Shown here piece by piece: positions 32,107-41,301 of a stretch of 64,000 bases of DNA (positions are counted from its first letter, which is position 1; every line of letters starts with the position of its first letter). The stretch covers positions 1 through 64,000 of the forward strand of contig QKAW01000018.1 of NCBI GenBank assembly GCA_003247135.1. Direction: 5' to 3'. A model generated the notes under the pieces. It had not been told where the DNA came from. It did no database searches and saw only the letters and a list, made by a program, of their open reading frames with translations. The position numbers and the translations under genes were made by a program. Source of the DNA: Spirochaetales bacterium (GTDB lineage Bacteria > Spirochaetota > Spirochaetia > DSM-2461).

Positions 32107-33405
32107 TTAGTTATAAATTTCTTTTAAGTACTCTTTAAGTTCAACAGCTTCTAAAGGCATTTTATCTATAAGATTATTACTCTCTTCATAATCATTTACT
32201 GAGAAAACCGCTTCATTTCCATCTAGCCAGTAGATATATTTATAACTACTGTTTTGGGCCATTCTCCACTGTCTTAAAGGGTTGTTTGGTATATAGAGTG
32301 CGGAAGTTACTATCTTTCTTTTACAATCTCCTTCATCAATTAATGGTAATAAAGAGAGAGAATCATTATAATTTTCATCTTTTATGCCAGCAATATTTAG
32401 AATAGTACCTGGAATATCAAGAATTGTTACTGGACTATTTACTTGCCCTGATTTAATCTCCTTTCCTGATATAACAAGAGGAACATGAACTGATCCATTA
32501 TAGGGGAGGAGTTTTGCATAAAACCCGTGATCCCCCATCATATCTCCATGATCTGATGAAAAAATTATAACAGTATTATCCAGATCATTTTTTACTCTTG
32601 GATGGTTTAAAATTTTATCAATATTTGTATCAATATTTTCCATCATAGCTGCATAATTCTGCCTCTTTAAATTAAAGTCCAAATCCTGAAAATTCCCCAT
32701 GGGTTCTGGAAATTCTACCTCTTTATATAGGGAATGCATCTTTTTAGTTACATCAAAGGGTTCATGAGGACCGGTAAAGTTAACTTGCAGAAACCAGGGT
32801 TTATCCTGTGGTGCGGAGTCTAGTAATTTTATAGCATTATTGGTTAACCAATTGTCACAATATTCATCATCTTCTAACTCTGTTGGGAATGTTCCACTTT
32901 TTTTACGTTTGGAGTAATCCTCAATATGAACACTGTGTTTACCTTTTTCTTCAAGAAAATTCATATAAGGCCCTACCTGATCCATATTATATGATGCTAT
33001 TCCATCCAGTTTTCCCTCATTATCAATTCCATCTGAGAAGCCCCACTCTGTTAGGAGATGTTTTCCATCTCTTCCCCAGGAAAATGAGTTTTTATGAAGA
33101 TCGAATTTTCCACAACCCATTACATAGTAACCATTACTTCTTAATTCACGGTAAAATGTTGGAGCATTAAGGGGTAAATCCTGTTTATTATTAACTACAT
33201 TATGTGCAGGGTAATTTGATCCTGTTGCAATACAGGCTCTTGCGGGAGCGCAGAGAGGTGAAGGGGACATTGCCCTGGTAAAAGTAGTTCCCTTTTTTAT
33301 TAATGAGTCAATTGCTGGTGTATTGATTAATTTTCCTATCTGGGACTCTCCTAACCAGTCACCTCTCCATTGATCAGGAAATAAAAATAGTATGTTTGGT
33401 TTCAT
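32107..33405 (-). CDS. Cysteine-type sulfatase
   Basis: About 432 residues from the ATG at 33405, where GGAGAG precedes; a longer frame begins at 33435. Formylglycine motif CAPAR (C52-x-P-x-R56) near the N-terminus, metal ligands DQ near residue 11, and late DHGDMMGDHG. It hydrolyses a sulfate ester. It needs a formylglycine-generating enzyme, not seen here. No signal peptide is visible, so it probably acts in the cytoplasm on imported sugars, consistent with the neighbouring sugar-binding lipoprotein and regulator. Confidence 0.85.
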   Translation of the reverse strand: MKPNILFLFPDQWRGDWLGESQIGKLINTPAIDSLIKKGTTFTRAMSPSPLCAPARACIATGSNYPAHNVVNNKQDLPLNAPTFYRELRSNGYYVMGCGKFDLHKNSFSWGRDGKHLLTEWGFSDGIDNEGKLDGIASYNMDQVGPYMNFLEEKGKHSVHIEDYSKRKKSGTFPTELEDDEYCDNWLTNNAIKLLDSAPQDKPWFLQVNFTGPHEPFDVTKKMHSLYKEVEFPEPMGNFQDLDFNLKRQNYAAMMENIDTNIDKILNHPRVKNDLDNTVIIFSSDHGDMMGDHGFYAKLLPYNGSVHVPLVISGKEIKSGQVNSPVTILDIPGTILNIAGIKDENYNDSLSLLPLIDEGDCKRKIVTSALYIPNNPLRQWRMAQNSSYKYIYWLDGNEAVFSVNDYEESNNLIDKMPLEAVELKEYLKEIYN

Positions 33406-33475
33406 AATCTCTCCATTTAATAAAATATTACCCATGAGGCTCTGGCTCTTGTTAATTTTATGCTAAATGGAGAAT

Positions 33476-34891
33476 CTACTTAATTGTATTAAGAGTTCCC
33501 GCCTTTAGTTTTTTCATGGAATTCTTCATCCAGAAAAAAGCTATTATTGCTGTTAAAAACATAGCTACTAAATGAGAGTAGAGAATACCCATGAAACCGA
33601 GTTTTAAAACGTAAACCATAAAGGCCATTACAGGAATTACAATAATAAAAAATCTCAAGGCAGTTATTAGTAATCCAGGTATTGGATATCCGATAGCCTG
33701 ATAAACGGATCTTGTAATAATTACAACAACTGAAAGTAACATAAAAGGCATAATAACCCTTGTCTGTGTTACAGCATAAAATGTAACAGTTTCACTCTGC
33801 TTAAAAGCTCCATAGATACTATCTGCAAAAATAATAAACAGACTTGAAGTGACTGCAACAATTGCAGCTGATATTAACATACTGGACTTCCATGTCTTTT
33901 CAACTCTATCCAGATTTCCTCTACCAAGATTTTGTCCTACCACTGTAATAGTCCCTGCAGCAACAGCAAATATTGGCATATAAACAAGCTGCTCCATTCT
34001 TCCAACAAGAGATGATGATGTTACAATGATAGGATCAACAGATGTTGCGATTTTATTCATAATAAGAAAGGTTCCTGACATAATTAGTTGCCCAAAACTC
34101 TGGGGGAATCCTATTTTTATCACTCTTTTCATAATAGAAGGTGTAACATGTTCAAATTTCCACTCAACAGTTACCAGAGTTTGCTTTCTGATAAACACTG
34201 AGACAAGATAGATAAATGATACTACCTGTCCAATAACTGTAGCAATAGCAGCACCCTTTACATCAAGTCCAAAGCCTGGTAATTTAATAATTCCAAAATT
34301 TAATTCAGGAAAAATAAAAAACGGATCGAGTATTATGTTAAGCAAGGTACCAATAATCATGAATTTCATGAATTTATTCATTAATCCTTCACCCTGAAGT
34401 ATACCTCCAAGAACATTTCCCATAAACATAAAACCTGAGATTGGAAGAATATAGATAAAATAATCGTGGCCGAATTTAAAGAAATCCCCTTGTGCTCCAA
34501 GACCTTTAACAATTTCCTCGGAAAACATGTAACCGAAAAAATACATTAATATAGATAGTATAAGGGCTATAAATAGACCGGACTCCGCAGTCTTAAAAAT
34601 TATCCCCTCATCTTTCTCTCCAATACCTTTGGCAACCAGAGCAGACATACCAACAGAGAGGCCATTTCCCAGGGCCATTGCAACAAATATTATTGGGAAA
34701 ACATAACCTGTACCACCAATTATTGCAGGATTCGATGGGTCAATAAAATTAATAAAAGCTGTATCTGTTATTGTATAAAAAAGCTGAAATACCATACCTG
34801 CTAAAATTGGCATTGAAAGCTTCATTATAACCGGTATTATTGGACCATCAAACATTCCTTTAATTTGTGATCTGTCAAATTTATTACTCAT
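33476..34891 (-). CDS. MATE-family efflux transporter
   Basis: A 471-residue membrane protein of the MATE family with about 12 transmembrane helices in two halves; the N-terminus GPIIPVIMKLSMPILAGMVFQ and LMNKFMKFMIIGTLLNIILDP are typical. MATE proteins export drugs or metabolites using a Na+ or H+ gradient. Start ATG, no strong ribosome site noted. It has independent neighbours; the sulfatase gene follows after 70 bp. Substrate unknown. Confidence 0.85.
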   Translation of the reverse strand: MSNKFDRSQIKGMFDGPIIPVIMKLSMPILAGMVFQLFYTITDTAFINFIDPSNPAIIGGTGYVFPIIFVAMALGNGLSVGMSALVAKGIGEKDEGIIFKTAESGLFIALILSILMYFFGYMFSEEIVKGLGAQGDFFKFGHDYFIYILPISGFMFMGNVLGGILQGEGLMNKFMKFMIIGTLLNIILDPFFIFPELNFGIIKLPGFGLDVKGAAIATVIGQVVSFIYLVSVFIRKQTLVTVEWKFEHVTPSIMKRVIKIGFPQSFGQLIMSGTFLIMNKIATSVDPIIVTSSSLVGRMEQLVYMPIFAVAAGTITVVGQNLGRGNLDRVEKTWKSSMLISAAIVAVTSSLFIIFADSIYGAFKQSETVTFYAVTQTRVIMPFMLLSVVVIITRSVYQAIGYPIPGLLITALRFFIIVIPVMAFMVYVLKLGFMGILYSHLVAMFLTAIIAFFWMKNSMKKLKAGTLNTIK

Positions 34892-34939
34892 AATTTATTC
34901 CTTAATATCTATATAAGTTAGTGATAATATATTAGAAAG

Positions 34940-35836
34940 TCAACGTAAAAATATGAGTAATAATGCACCTGATATAACCATAACCATTCCAAGAAACTCT
35001 ATTTTGTATATCTTCTCTTTAAAATAGTAAAGGGAAATTAATGTCGCAAAAATAAATTCCAGTTGTCCTACTGTTCTTACATAGGCAATTTTTACAAGGG
35101 AATAGGATGTTATCCACCCAAATGAACCAATACCGGAGCATAAACCTATTACCATTGGTTTTACAGGATTTAAAATCATTTTTTTTAATGCATCTGGGTG
35201 TTTTCTTAAAACAATAGGAAAGAGTATTGCAACTTCTGCTGTTAGTATAAACATTAATGTGTATATAGAATTAAGCATTTTTGATTCAGAACTTAGAAAC
35301 ATTGTAGCTTTTTTGGCAAAAAGAGCAGCTAATGCCAGGAATAAACCAGTTAACAGTGCAATTAAAGATGCTTTGGTAAACAGAGTACGTTTAATATTTG
35401 CGATAGTCACGCTGTTTTTTGACAGTGTAGCAAGAATAAGACCGGTAGAAGCTGTCATTACCCCGATCCATGCTGTTAAAGATAATGTTTCTCCTAAAAA
35501 AGCCAGTGCAAGAAGTGCAGTAAATACACCATCAATCTGTACAATAGTAAGACTTACAGCAAAACTTTTATAATTAAAAAGTGAAATTCTGAATAGTGTA
35601 GCAAGTATCTGGCTTATAGCCATTAGAATAATCCAAAAGTAAAATTCAGCATTTATAAGAGTTACTTTCCCCAGAAATCCAGAAAGTATGAGGTAAGAAA
35701 TAAAAACTATTGGAAGTGCAAACAAAAAGCGTGAAAGGGAAATTACTCTAATAGGTAACTCCTTGGTTAGCTCTTTGGAGAGTAAATTCCTTACTATTTG
35801 GCTAAAAGTTGATATTAAGCTTAATATTATCCACAT
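34940..35836 (-). CDS. EamA/DMT-family transporter
   Basis: A 298-residue protein with about ten transmembrane helices, the EamA (drug/metabolite transporter) pattern of two five-helix repeats. VSLTIVQIDGVFTALLALAFLGE in the first half and IYKIEFLGMVMVISGALLLIFL in the second match the family. It lies 2 bp downstream of the Rrf2 regulator gene and is probably in the same transcript. Substrate unknown. Confidence 0.8.
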   Translation of the reverse strand: MWIILSLISTFSQIVRNLLSKELTKELPIRVISLSRFLFALPIVFISYLILSGFLGKVTLINAEFYFWIILMAISQILATLFRISLFNYKSFAVSLTIVQIDGVFTALLALAFLGETLSLTAWIGVMTASTGLILATLSKNSVTIANIKRTLFTKASLIALLTGLFLALAALFAKKATMFLSSESKMLNSIYTLMFILTAEVAILFPIVLRKHPDALKKMILNPVKPMVIGLCSGIGSFGWITSYSLVKIAYVRTVGQLEFIFATLISLYYFKEKIYKIEFLGMVMVISGALLLIFLR

Positions 35837-35838
35837 TT

Positions 35839-36237
35839 CTAGAATTTAATCTCTCTGTTAATTATATCGCTAATGGTTATTTTTCTGAAATAATCTGTTA
35901 CATAATCCTTTGTCATAGACCAAAAGTATGATATATCACACTCTTTTCCGCACTTTTCCGAGCTACATGGTGTTGGTGTAAAATCTTCACCAACTGCATA
36001 AAGAACATCATATACACTAATCTCAACCGGTGGTTTATTAAGTGTAAATCCTCCATGGGCACCTCTTACCGAGCTGATTATTTTATGTTTTTTTAGTTTA
36101 GCAAAAATTTTTTCCAGAAAATCAGAGGAGATTGACTCTTCCTCTGCAATTTCCCTAACTGACTTCATTGAGTTTCCCGAATTTGTTAAATTAATAACTG
36201 ATCTGACAGCGTATCTGCCCTTTGCTGAAACCTTCAT
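35839..36237 (-). CDS. Rrf2-family regulator with cysteine cluster
   Basis: A 132-residue Rrf2 protein: winged helix MKVSAKGRYAVRSVINL, SVREIAEEESISSDFLEKIFAKLKKHKIISSVRGAHGGF. Cysteines C91, C96 and C100 could bind an Fe-S cluster, but their spacing (x4, x3) differs from IscR (x5, x5), so the ligand is uncertain. It may sense iron-sulfur status, nitric oxide or redox. The start overlaps the end of pepN. It is likely co-transcribed with the EamA transporter. Confidence 0.82.
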   Translation of the reverse strand: MKVSAKGRYAVRSVINLTNSGNSMKSVREIAEEESISSDFLEKIFAKLKKHKIISSVRGAHGGFTLNKPPVEISVYDVLYAVGEDFTPTPCSSEKCGKECDISYFWSMTKDYVTDYFRKITISDIINREIKF

Positions 36238-38820
36238 CTAATCTCTGGCTTTTAAAGTTTTGGAAACTATTTCGTAAAGTCCGGTAGATATTCCATCTGA
36301 TTTAAGTACTCTTTCCAACTGGATTTTCATGGTTTCTGCTAAACTGTCTGATATATATTTATATGTCTGGTAAGCTGCAGCAAGTTGTGATGATGCATGG
36401 GAATTAAATGTATCAATTTCTATTATTTTATCTGTTATATACCTGTAACCCTCACCATCAATTCTATGGAAGTTTTGAATATTAACTTTTGCAAATGTTC
36501 CAAAAAGGCTCCTTATTCTATTTGGATTATTTATATCAAAAATATTATTACTACTTAACTCTTTAACCTCGTTAAGAACATCAGAACTGTTTCTGTTAGC
36601 CTGTATTGAGAACCACTTATTCATTACAAGGAAGTTATCTTTCCATTTAGCATAAAACTCTCTGTTTGCCATTATTCTAATGTCATCGCTGCACTGCTGA
36701 AGTGCTGTAAAAGCTGCTATATAGTCACTCATATTATCTGCTGTTCTAAATTGGTGGAGGGCTATCTCTGCAATATCATCTCCAAGAGAAGAGAGGAGTA
36801 TTAGAGCTCTGTTTTTTAGTTTCCTTTCAGAAACTGCCAGTTTGTTAAACTGGTACTTATCCCTTACGTTGTCTTCGAATATCTTTGAAAGTGATGGTTT
36901 TAACTCATTTATAAAAAGTTGCAAGTATCTTTTTCTTGCTCTATCTGCTAGATCGTAATCATATACTTCCATTGTATTCACTATGTTTTTAACTTCAGGA
37001 ATATAGAGTAATTCAGCCATAAAGCTTTTCTCTAAACTGTTATCTGATAACAATTTTTTATAAGCTTCAGTTACTCTTCTGTCTATAACACTATCATTTC
37101 CATTTTTTAAATCGAGTAATATTTGCTCTATTCCCGCCATGGATACTCTGGAAGCAGCATCAAATTTGTTAAAATTATCACTGTCATTTGATAGTAAATG
37201 TATTAAATCATCAGTGGAATAGTTGTAATTAACTATAACAGGTGCACTGAAATTCTGAAATACAGAAGGGATTACCTCCTCTCCTGCTGGTATTTTAAAC
37301 TCCTGATATTTATTCTTAATTATAATCTGTTTAAATCCACCAGGTGTTACATCGTGACCTTTTTTATTATATAGAGAAAGATTCAGTGGAAAATATTGAG
37401 GCTCTCTCCCACCATTATATGAGGTTTCAGGTATTTCCTGGCTAATTTTAAGGGTAAAATTCCCTTCAGAATATTCAGATTCAATATTTACTATTGGAGT
37501 ACCAGCCTGGGAATACCATAGTTTAAATTGATCAAGATTATATCCGGAAGCATCTGCCATTGCTGAAACAAAATCTTCAGTGGTTACAGCATTACCAGTA
37601 TGTCTTTTAAAATAAAGATCCATACCCTTTCTAAAATTGTCCTTTCCGATTAGTGTATGTATCATCCTAATAACCTCTGCACCTTTTTCATAAACTGTTG
37701 CAGTGTAAAAGTTATCTATTTTCATATAAGATTCCGGTTTAATTGGGTGTGAGTTTGGCCCCTTATCTTCCGGGAATTGGTAATCTCTTAAAGTTATTGC
37801 ATCTTTTATTCTTTTTACAGACCTGTCAGTCATATCTGAGGTAAATTCCTGATCCCTGAATACAGTTAAACCCTCTTTTAATGTTAATTGGAACCAGTCT
37901 CTGCAGGTAACCCTGTTTCCTGTCCAGTTGTGAAAATACTCATGGGCAATTACAGCTTCGATTAATTCAAAATCATTATCTGTTGCTGTCTCAGGGTCAG
38001 CTAAGACGTAAACCGAGTTAAAAATATTTAACCCTTTGTTTTCCATTGCTCCAGCGTTGAAGGAGTCTACAGCCACGATCATATAGATATCAAGATCATA
38101 TTCTAGACCAAAATTATCCTCATCCCACTTCATGGATTTTTTAAGTGAATTCATGGCATGTTGGGCATAGGCACTTTTACCTGGGTCAGTATATATTTCC
38201 AATTTAATTTTACGACCACTCATTGTTGTAAAGCTATCAGTAATCTTGTCTAGCTTTCCGGCTACTATAGCCATAAGATAACATGGTTTAGGGAATGGGT
38301 CTTCCCAAACAGCCCGGTGTCTGTTATTTCCAAGATTCACACTGTCTATGAGGTTTCCATTACCTAAAAGTACAGGGTATTTATTTTTATCTGCTTCGAT
38401 GGAAATTTTATATTTAGACATTATGTCTGGTCTATCCATAAAAAATGTTATTCTTCTAAAACCCTCAGCTTCATTTTGAGTGCATAGGATATCACCAGAT
38501 TTGTAGAATCCTTCAAGTGATTTATTTTTGTATGGATCAATTTTTACCTTTGTGTAAAGGGTAAAGTTTTCCGGAACACGGTCTATTGTTAATTTATTGT
38601 TCAGATAGCTGTATTCTACATCATTTTCATTTAATTTAATTTCAAGAATTTCCAGCTCATACCCGTCCAGAATTAATGGAGCCTGACTGTTCAGGGAATC
38701 TTTTTTAATTGTTAAAAGGGACTCAACTGTTGCATAATCATCTTCAATGTTAAAGAATAATTCAATATTTGGTATAGTAAAATCTGATTTTTTATAGTCC
38801 TTTAAAAGTACTTTATTCAT
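36238..38820 (-). CDS. pepN: Aminopeptidase N (M1)
   Basis: About 860 residues from an ATG at 38820 with GGAG 7 bp upstream; an in-frame ATG at 38841 would add 7 residues. The M1 zinc motif HEYFHNWTGNR with the downstream Glu, and GAMENKGLN (substrate amine binding), are clear. It removes N-terminal residues in the cytoplasm; no signal peptide. Its length suits the bacterial PepN with the C-terminal helical domain. The preceding lipoprotein gene overlaps the start by 8 bp. Confidence 0.9.
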   Translation of the reverse strand: MNKVLLKDYKKSDFTIPNIELFFNIEDDYATVESLLTIKKDSLNSQAPLILDGYELEILEIKLNENDVEYSYLNNKLTIDRVPENFTLYTKVKIDPYKNKSLEGFYKSGDILCTQNEAEGFRRITFFMDRPDIMSKYKISIEADKNKYPVLLGNGNLIDSVNLGNNRHRAVWEDPFPKPCYLMAIVAGKLDKITDSFTTMSGRKIKLEIYTDPGKSAYAQHAMNSLKKSMKWDEDNFGLEYDLDIYMIVAVDSFNAGAMENKGLNIFNSVYVLADPETATDNDFELIEAVIAHEYFHNWTGNRVTCRDWFQLTLKEGLTVFRDQEFTSDMTDRSVKRIKDAITLRDYQFPEDKGPNSHPIKPESYMKIDNFYTATVYEKGAEVIRMIHTLIGKDNFRKGMDLYFKRHTGNAVTTEDFVSAMADASGYNLDQFKLWYSQAGTPIVNIESEYSEGNFTLKISQEIPETSYNGGREPQYFPLNLSLYNKKGHDVTPGGFKQIIIKNKYQEFKIPAGEEVIPSVFQNFSAPVIVNYNYSTDDLIHLLSNDSDNFNKFDAASRVSMAGIEQILLDLKNGNDSVIDRRVTEAYKKLLSDNSLEKSFMAELLYIPEVKNIVNTMEVYDYDLADRARKRYLQLFINELKPSLSKIFEDNVRDKYQFNKLAVSERKLKNRALILLSSLGDDIAEIALHQFRTADNMSDYIAAFTALQQCSDDIRIMANREFYAKWKDNFLVMNKWFSIQANRNSSDVLNEVKELSSNNIFDINNPNRIRSLFGTFAKVNIQNFHRIDGEGYRYITDKIIEIDTFNSHASSQLAAAYQTYKYISDSLAETMKIQLERVLKSDGISTGLYEIVSKTLKARD

Positions 38821-39610
38821 TGTTATCTCCATAAATCTCAAAACTTTTTTTAATTTTCTGAGGTAATCTTTTATTCATCTTATTTATTTGAGCACTTTGT
38901 AAAAATGCACTATTATCTTCCTGAAAAGCAAGTGGTGCCATGGTGTAATTCTCTTTTGTGTATAGTTTAACAGGTGTTACAGGTGTAAAATTCTCAACTA
39001 AATCCATAAAAATCTTTATACTAACTGAGTTTTTATAATCTCTAACTGAAGAAATTCTTTTATTTAATGGTAAATATTTTATCAGATTAAAACTATCTGA
39101 TGTGTATTTTGAGCCAACCATTACTAATCTGACTAGAATATTATCATCTATTTTGTATGGTGAGTTATTTTTTCCATCGGGATTTAGTATTAGTAAATTT
39201 CCATCCACAGAATCCATATTCCCGGTTATTTTAATATTTTTTTCAAGTAAAAAATTTATGAAATCCATAAATTCCTCATAAGCCAACATTGGTTCATTGC
39301 TGACATAAAAGTCCAGGTTATTTTCTTCTATGCTAACCGGGGTTTTGTATGGAATATAAACTGATAATTCCTTTTCTTTACTCATTATAGCAGCAACGAA
39401 TTTTAGTAGGGAGTAACTCTCACTTACATATTCTGGGTAAGTAATTTGAACTTTATCTTTTGATTTCAGATCTTCTTTTAAAAGAGTCCCAACTTTAACA
39501 CTCTCTGAAATGTGTTCTTTTATCTGGGTCAGATTTTTCTGACTCTCGATACTTGTTTCTGATTTGCATGATAAAATTATGATGATTAAAACAAATACAA
39601 TTTTCTTCAA
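38813..39610 (-). CDS. Hypothetical lipoprotein
   Basis: A 265-residue lipoprotein: signal MKKIVFVLIIIILSCKS with Cys in the lipobox. The mature part is mixed alpha/beta with repeated Asn-Lys-Ile segments; no family recognised. It overlaps pepN by 8 bp and the next upstream gene by 4 bp, so it belongs to one coupled unit (39607-36238). Possibly an accessory envelope protein for peptide uptake, but that is only context. Confidence 0.6.
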   Translation of the reverse strand: MKKIVFVLIIIILSCKSETSIESQKNLTQIKEHISESVKVGTLLKEDLKSKDKVQITYPEYVSESYSLLKFVAAIMSKEKELSVYIPYKTPVSIEENNLDFYVSNEPMLAYEEFMDFINFLLEKNIKITGNMDSVDGNLLILNPDGKNNSPYKIDDNILVRLVMVGSKYTSDSFNLIKYLPLNKRISSVRDYKNSVSIKIFMDLVENFTPVTPVKLYTKENYTMAPLAFQEDNSAFLQSAQINKMNKRLPQKIKKSFEIYGDNNE

Positions 39611-40005
39611 TTAATTTCCTCTAGTAAACTCAAGAATTTTTTCTGTTCAAAACTGCTTAATTTTATTTCATAAACCTTCTCTCCAAAGGTCAATAATACT
39701 AAAGTTCTGTTAACTCTCTTGTGAGAGTTGTAATCTTTTTTATTCAATATTACCGGCCTGTTTTTAAAAGAGTAATATAGATAAAATTTTTCACTGGTAA
39801 CTCTGGCAACAGGATCCAGATGATTTACCAGAAGTATAATTGCTAAAAAAATAATTCCTGAAATAAAAATTACAAGGTCTATGTCGTTATACTCTTTCTG
39901 CAAAGATTTAAAGGCAAAAAAGTATGGTATAAAAACAATATATCCATATAACTGGAGAATTAACTGTTTATGAAATTTTATAACTACCTTTTTTTTGTTG
40001 GCCAT
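39607..40005 (-). CDS. Hypothetical membrane protein, PH-like tail
   Basis: A 132-residue protein with two hydrophobic helices (about 15-33 and 45-60), separated by a short loop, then a 65-residue beta-rich tail that resembles bacterial PH-like (DUF-type) modules. It overlaps the lipoprotein gene by 4 bp. ATG start; its ribosome site is weak. Function unknown. Confidence 0.5.
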   Translation of the reverse strand: MANKKKVVIKFHKQLILQLYGYIVFIPYFFAFKSLQKEYNDIDLVIFISGIIFLAIILLVNHLDPVARVTSEKFYLYYSFKNRPVILNKKDYNSHKRVNRTLVLLTFGEKVYEIKLSSFEQKKFLSLLEEIN

Positions 40006-40032
40006 AGCTTTATATTACACGAATATTCTTAG

Positions 40033-41301
40033 TTACACCAGCTTTCCAATCTCTCCTGCCATATAAAAAGAGCCAGTAACCAGAATTGGTTTGTTAATTT
40101 TTATTGCTCTACTTAATGCATCTTTTGGTACTTCTTCAACAAGGACTTTTGCACCAATCTTATCAAAAGCTTTTACAATACTATTAATATCAGACTCTTT
40201 AAAATATCCAGGAGTTGATATTATAATATTCTTAAAGTTCTCAGAAATTATTCTGGACATACTCTCAATATCCTTATTCTTTATCACACCGAATATTACA
40301 GTTCCCTCTCCATATATTTTTTTAAATGTCTCAACAGTTCCCTTAACTGAATTTTTAGTGTGGGCTCCATCCAGCACTATAACAGGATTTCTCTCTATAG
40401 CCTGGAATCTTCCAGGTATATAGGCCTTTTTTAGTCCTTCAATTATAATCTGACTGGTTATTTCAGGCGCAGCGATGTTTACAGCCTTAATTGCCAGTAG
40501 AGCATTTTGGGGTTGTACAAACCCCTGTATTCCAAGAGGGTAGGTTATATTTGATTCTATAAGAAATGTTCCCTCTTTAGTTACTTCTGATAAGAAATTT
40601 TCGCCAATTGTATAAAATTCTGAGTTTTTACTTTTTGCCACAGTTTTAATTACTTCAACAACACCAGTGTCACTATTTGATGTTACAATAGGAGTTTTTT
40701 CCTTAATTATTCCTGCTTTTTCACCAGCAATTTTTTCAAGGGTATCCCCTAATATTTCAGTGTGTTCCAGTTCTATTGGAGTTATTACTGAAACTTCAGG
40801 ATAAATAACATTGGTTGCATCCAATCTTCCACCGAGGCCTGTTTCAATAACAGCCCAATCACACTTTTCATTTTTAAAGATGATGAATGATGCAATTGTC
40901 ATAAGTTCAAAGGTAGTTGGGGCTCCACCAGGCAGCTCTTTGTAATCTAGTTTTTCTACTATAGATTTTATATGTGAAATTGCATCCAGATATACACTGT
41001 CTTTAAAGAAAGTATGATTATTAGTAATCCTTTCTCTGTAATTTAACAGGTGAGGGGATGAGTAGATACCTGTTTTATAGCCCTGACTGGTTAATATAGA
41101 GCCAATAAAACTGCAGGTGGATCCTTTTCCTTTTGAACCGGCAACATGAACTGCTTTAAAACTATCCTGGGGATTTTCAAATAACCCCAGGAGAATCTTC
41201 ATTTTATCCAACCGATAAGATTTACTTGTACTATCCGGTGTTCTTTCCAGGTTTAGAAAGGAGACCATCCATTCAAATGCTTCTTCTACACTCTTAAACA
41301 T
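40033..41301 (-). CDS. folC: Folylpolyglutamate/dihydrofolate synthase
   Basis: A 422-residue Mur-ligase-fold enzyme that adds glutamate to folates (and often makes dihydrofolate). The P-loop HVAGSKGKGST at about residues 49-59, the ISSPHLLNYRERI region, GLGGRLDATN and DGAHTKNS are FolC signatures. Its ATG overlaps the HisD-like stop codon by one base (TAATG), so the two are coupled. Length typical. Confidence 0.9.
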   Translation of the reverse strand: MFKSVEEAFEWMVSFLNLERTPDSTSKSYRLDKMKILLGLFENPQDSFKAVHVAGSKGKGSTCSFIGSILTSQGYKTGIYSSPHLLNYRERITNNHTFFKDSVYLDAISHIKSIVEKLDYKELPGGAPTTFELMTIASFIIFKNEKCDWAVIETGLGGRLDATNVIYPEVSVITPIELEHTEILGDTLEKIAGEKAGIIKEKTPIVTSNSDTGVVEVIKTVAKSKNSEFYTIGENFLSEVTKEGTFLIESNITYPLGIQGFVQPQNALLAIKAVNIAAPEITSQIIIEGLKKAYIPGRFQAIERNPVIVLDGAHTKNSVKGTVETFKKIYGEGTVIFGVIKNKDIESMSRIISENFKNIIISTPGYFKESDINSIVKAFDKIGAKVLVEEVPKDALSRAIKINKPILVTGSFYMAGEIGKLV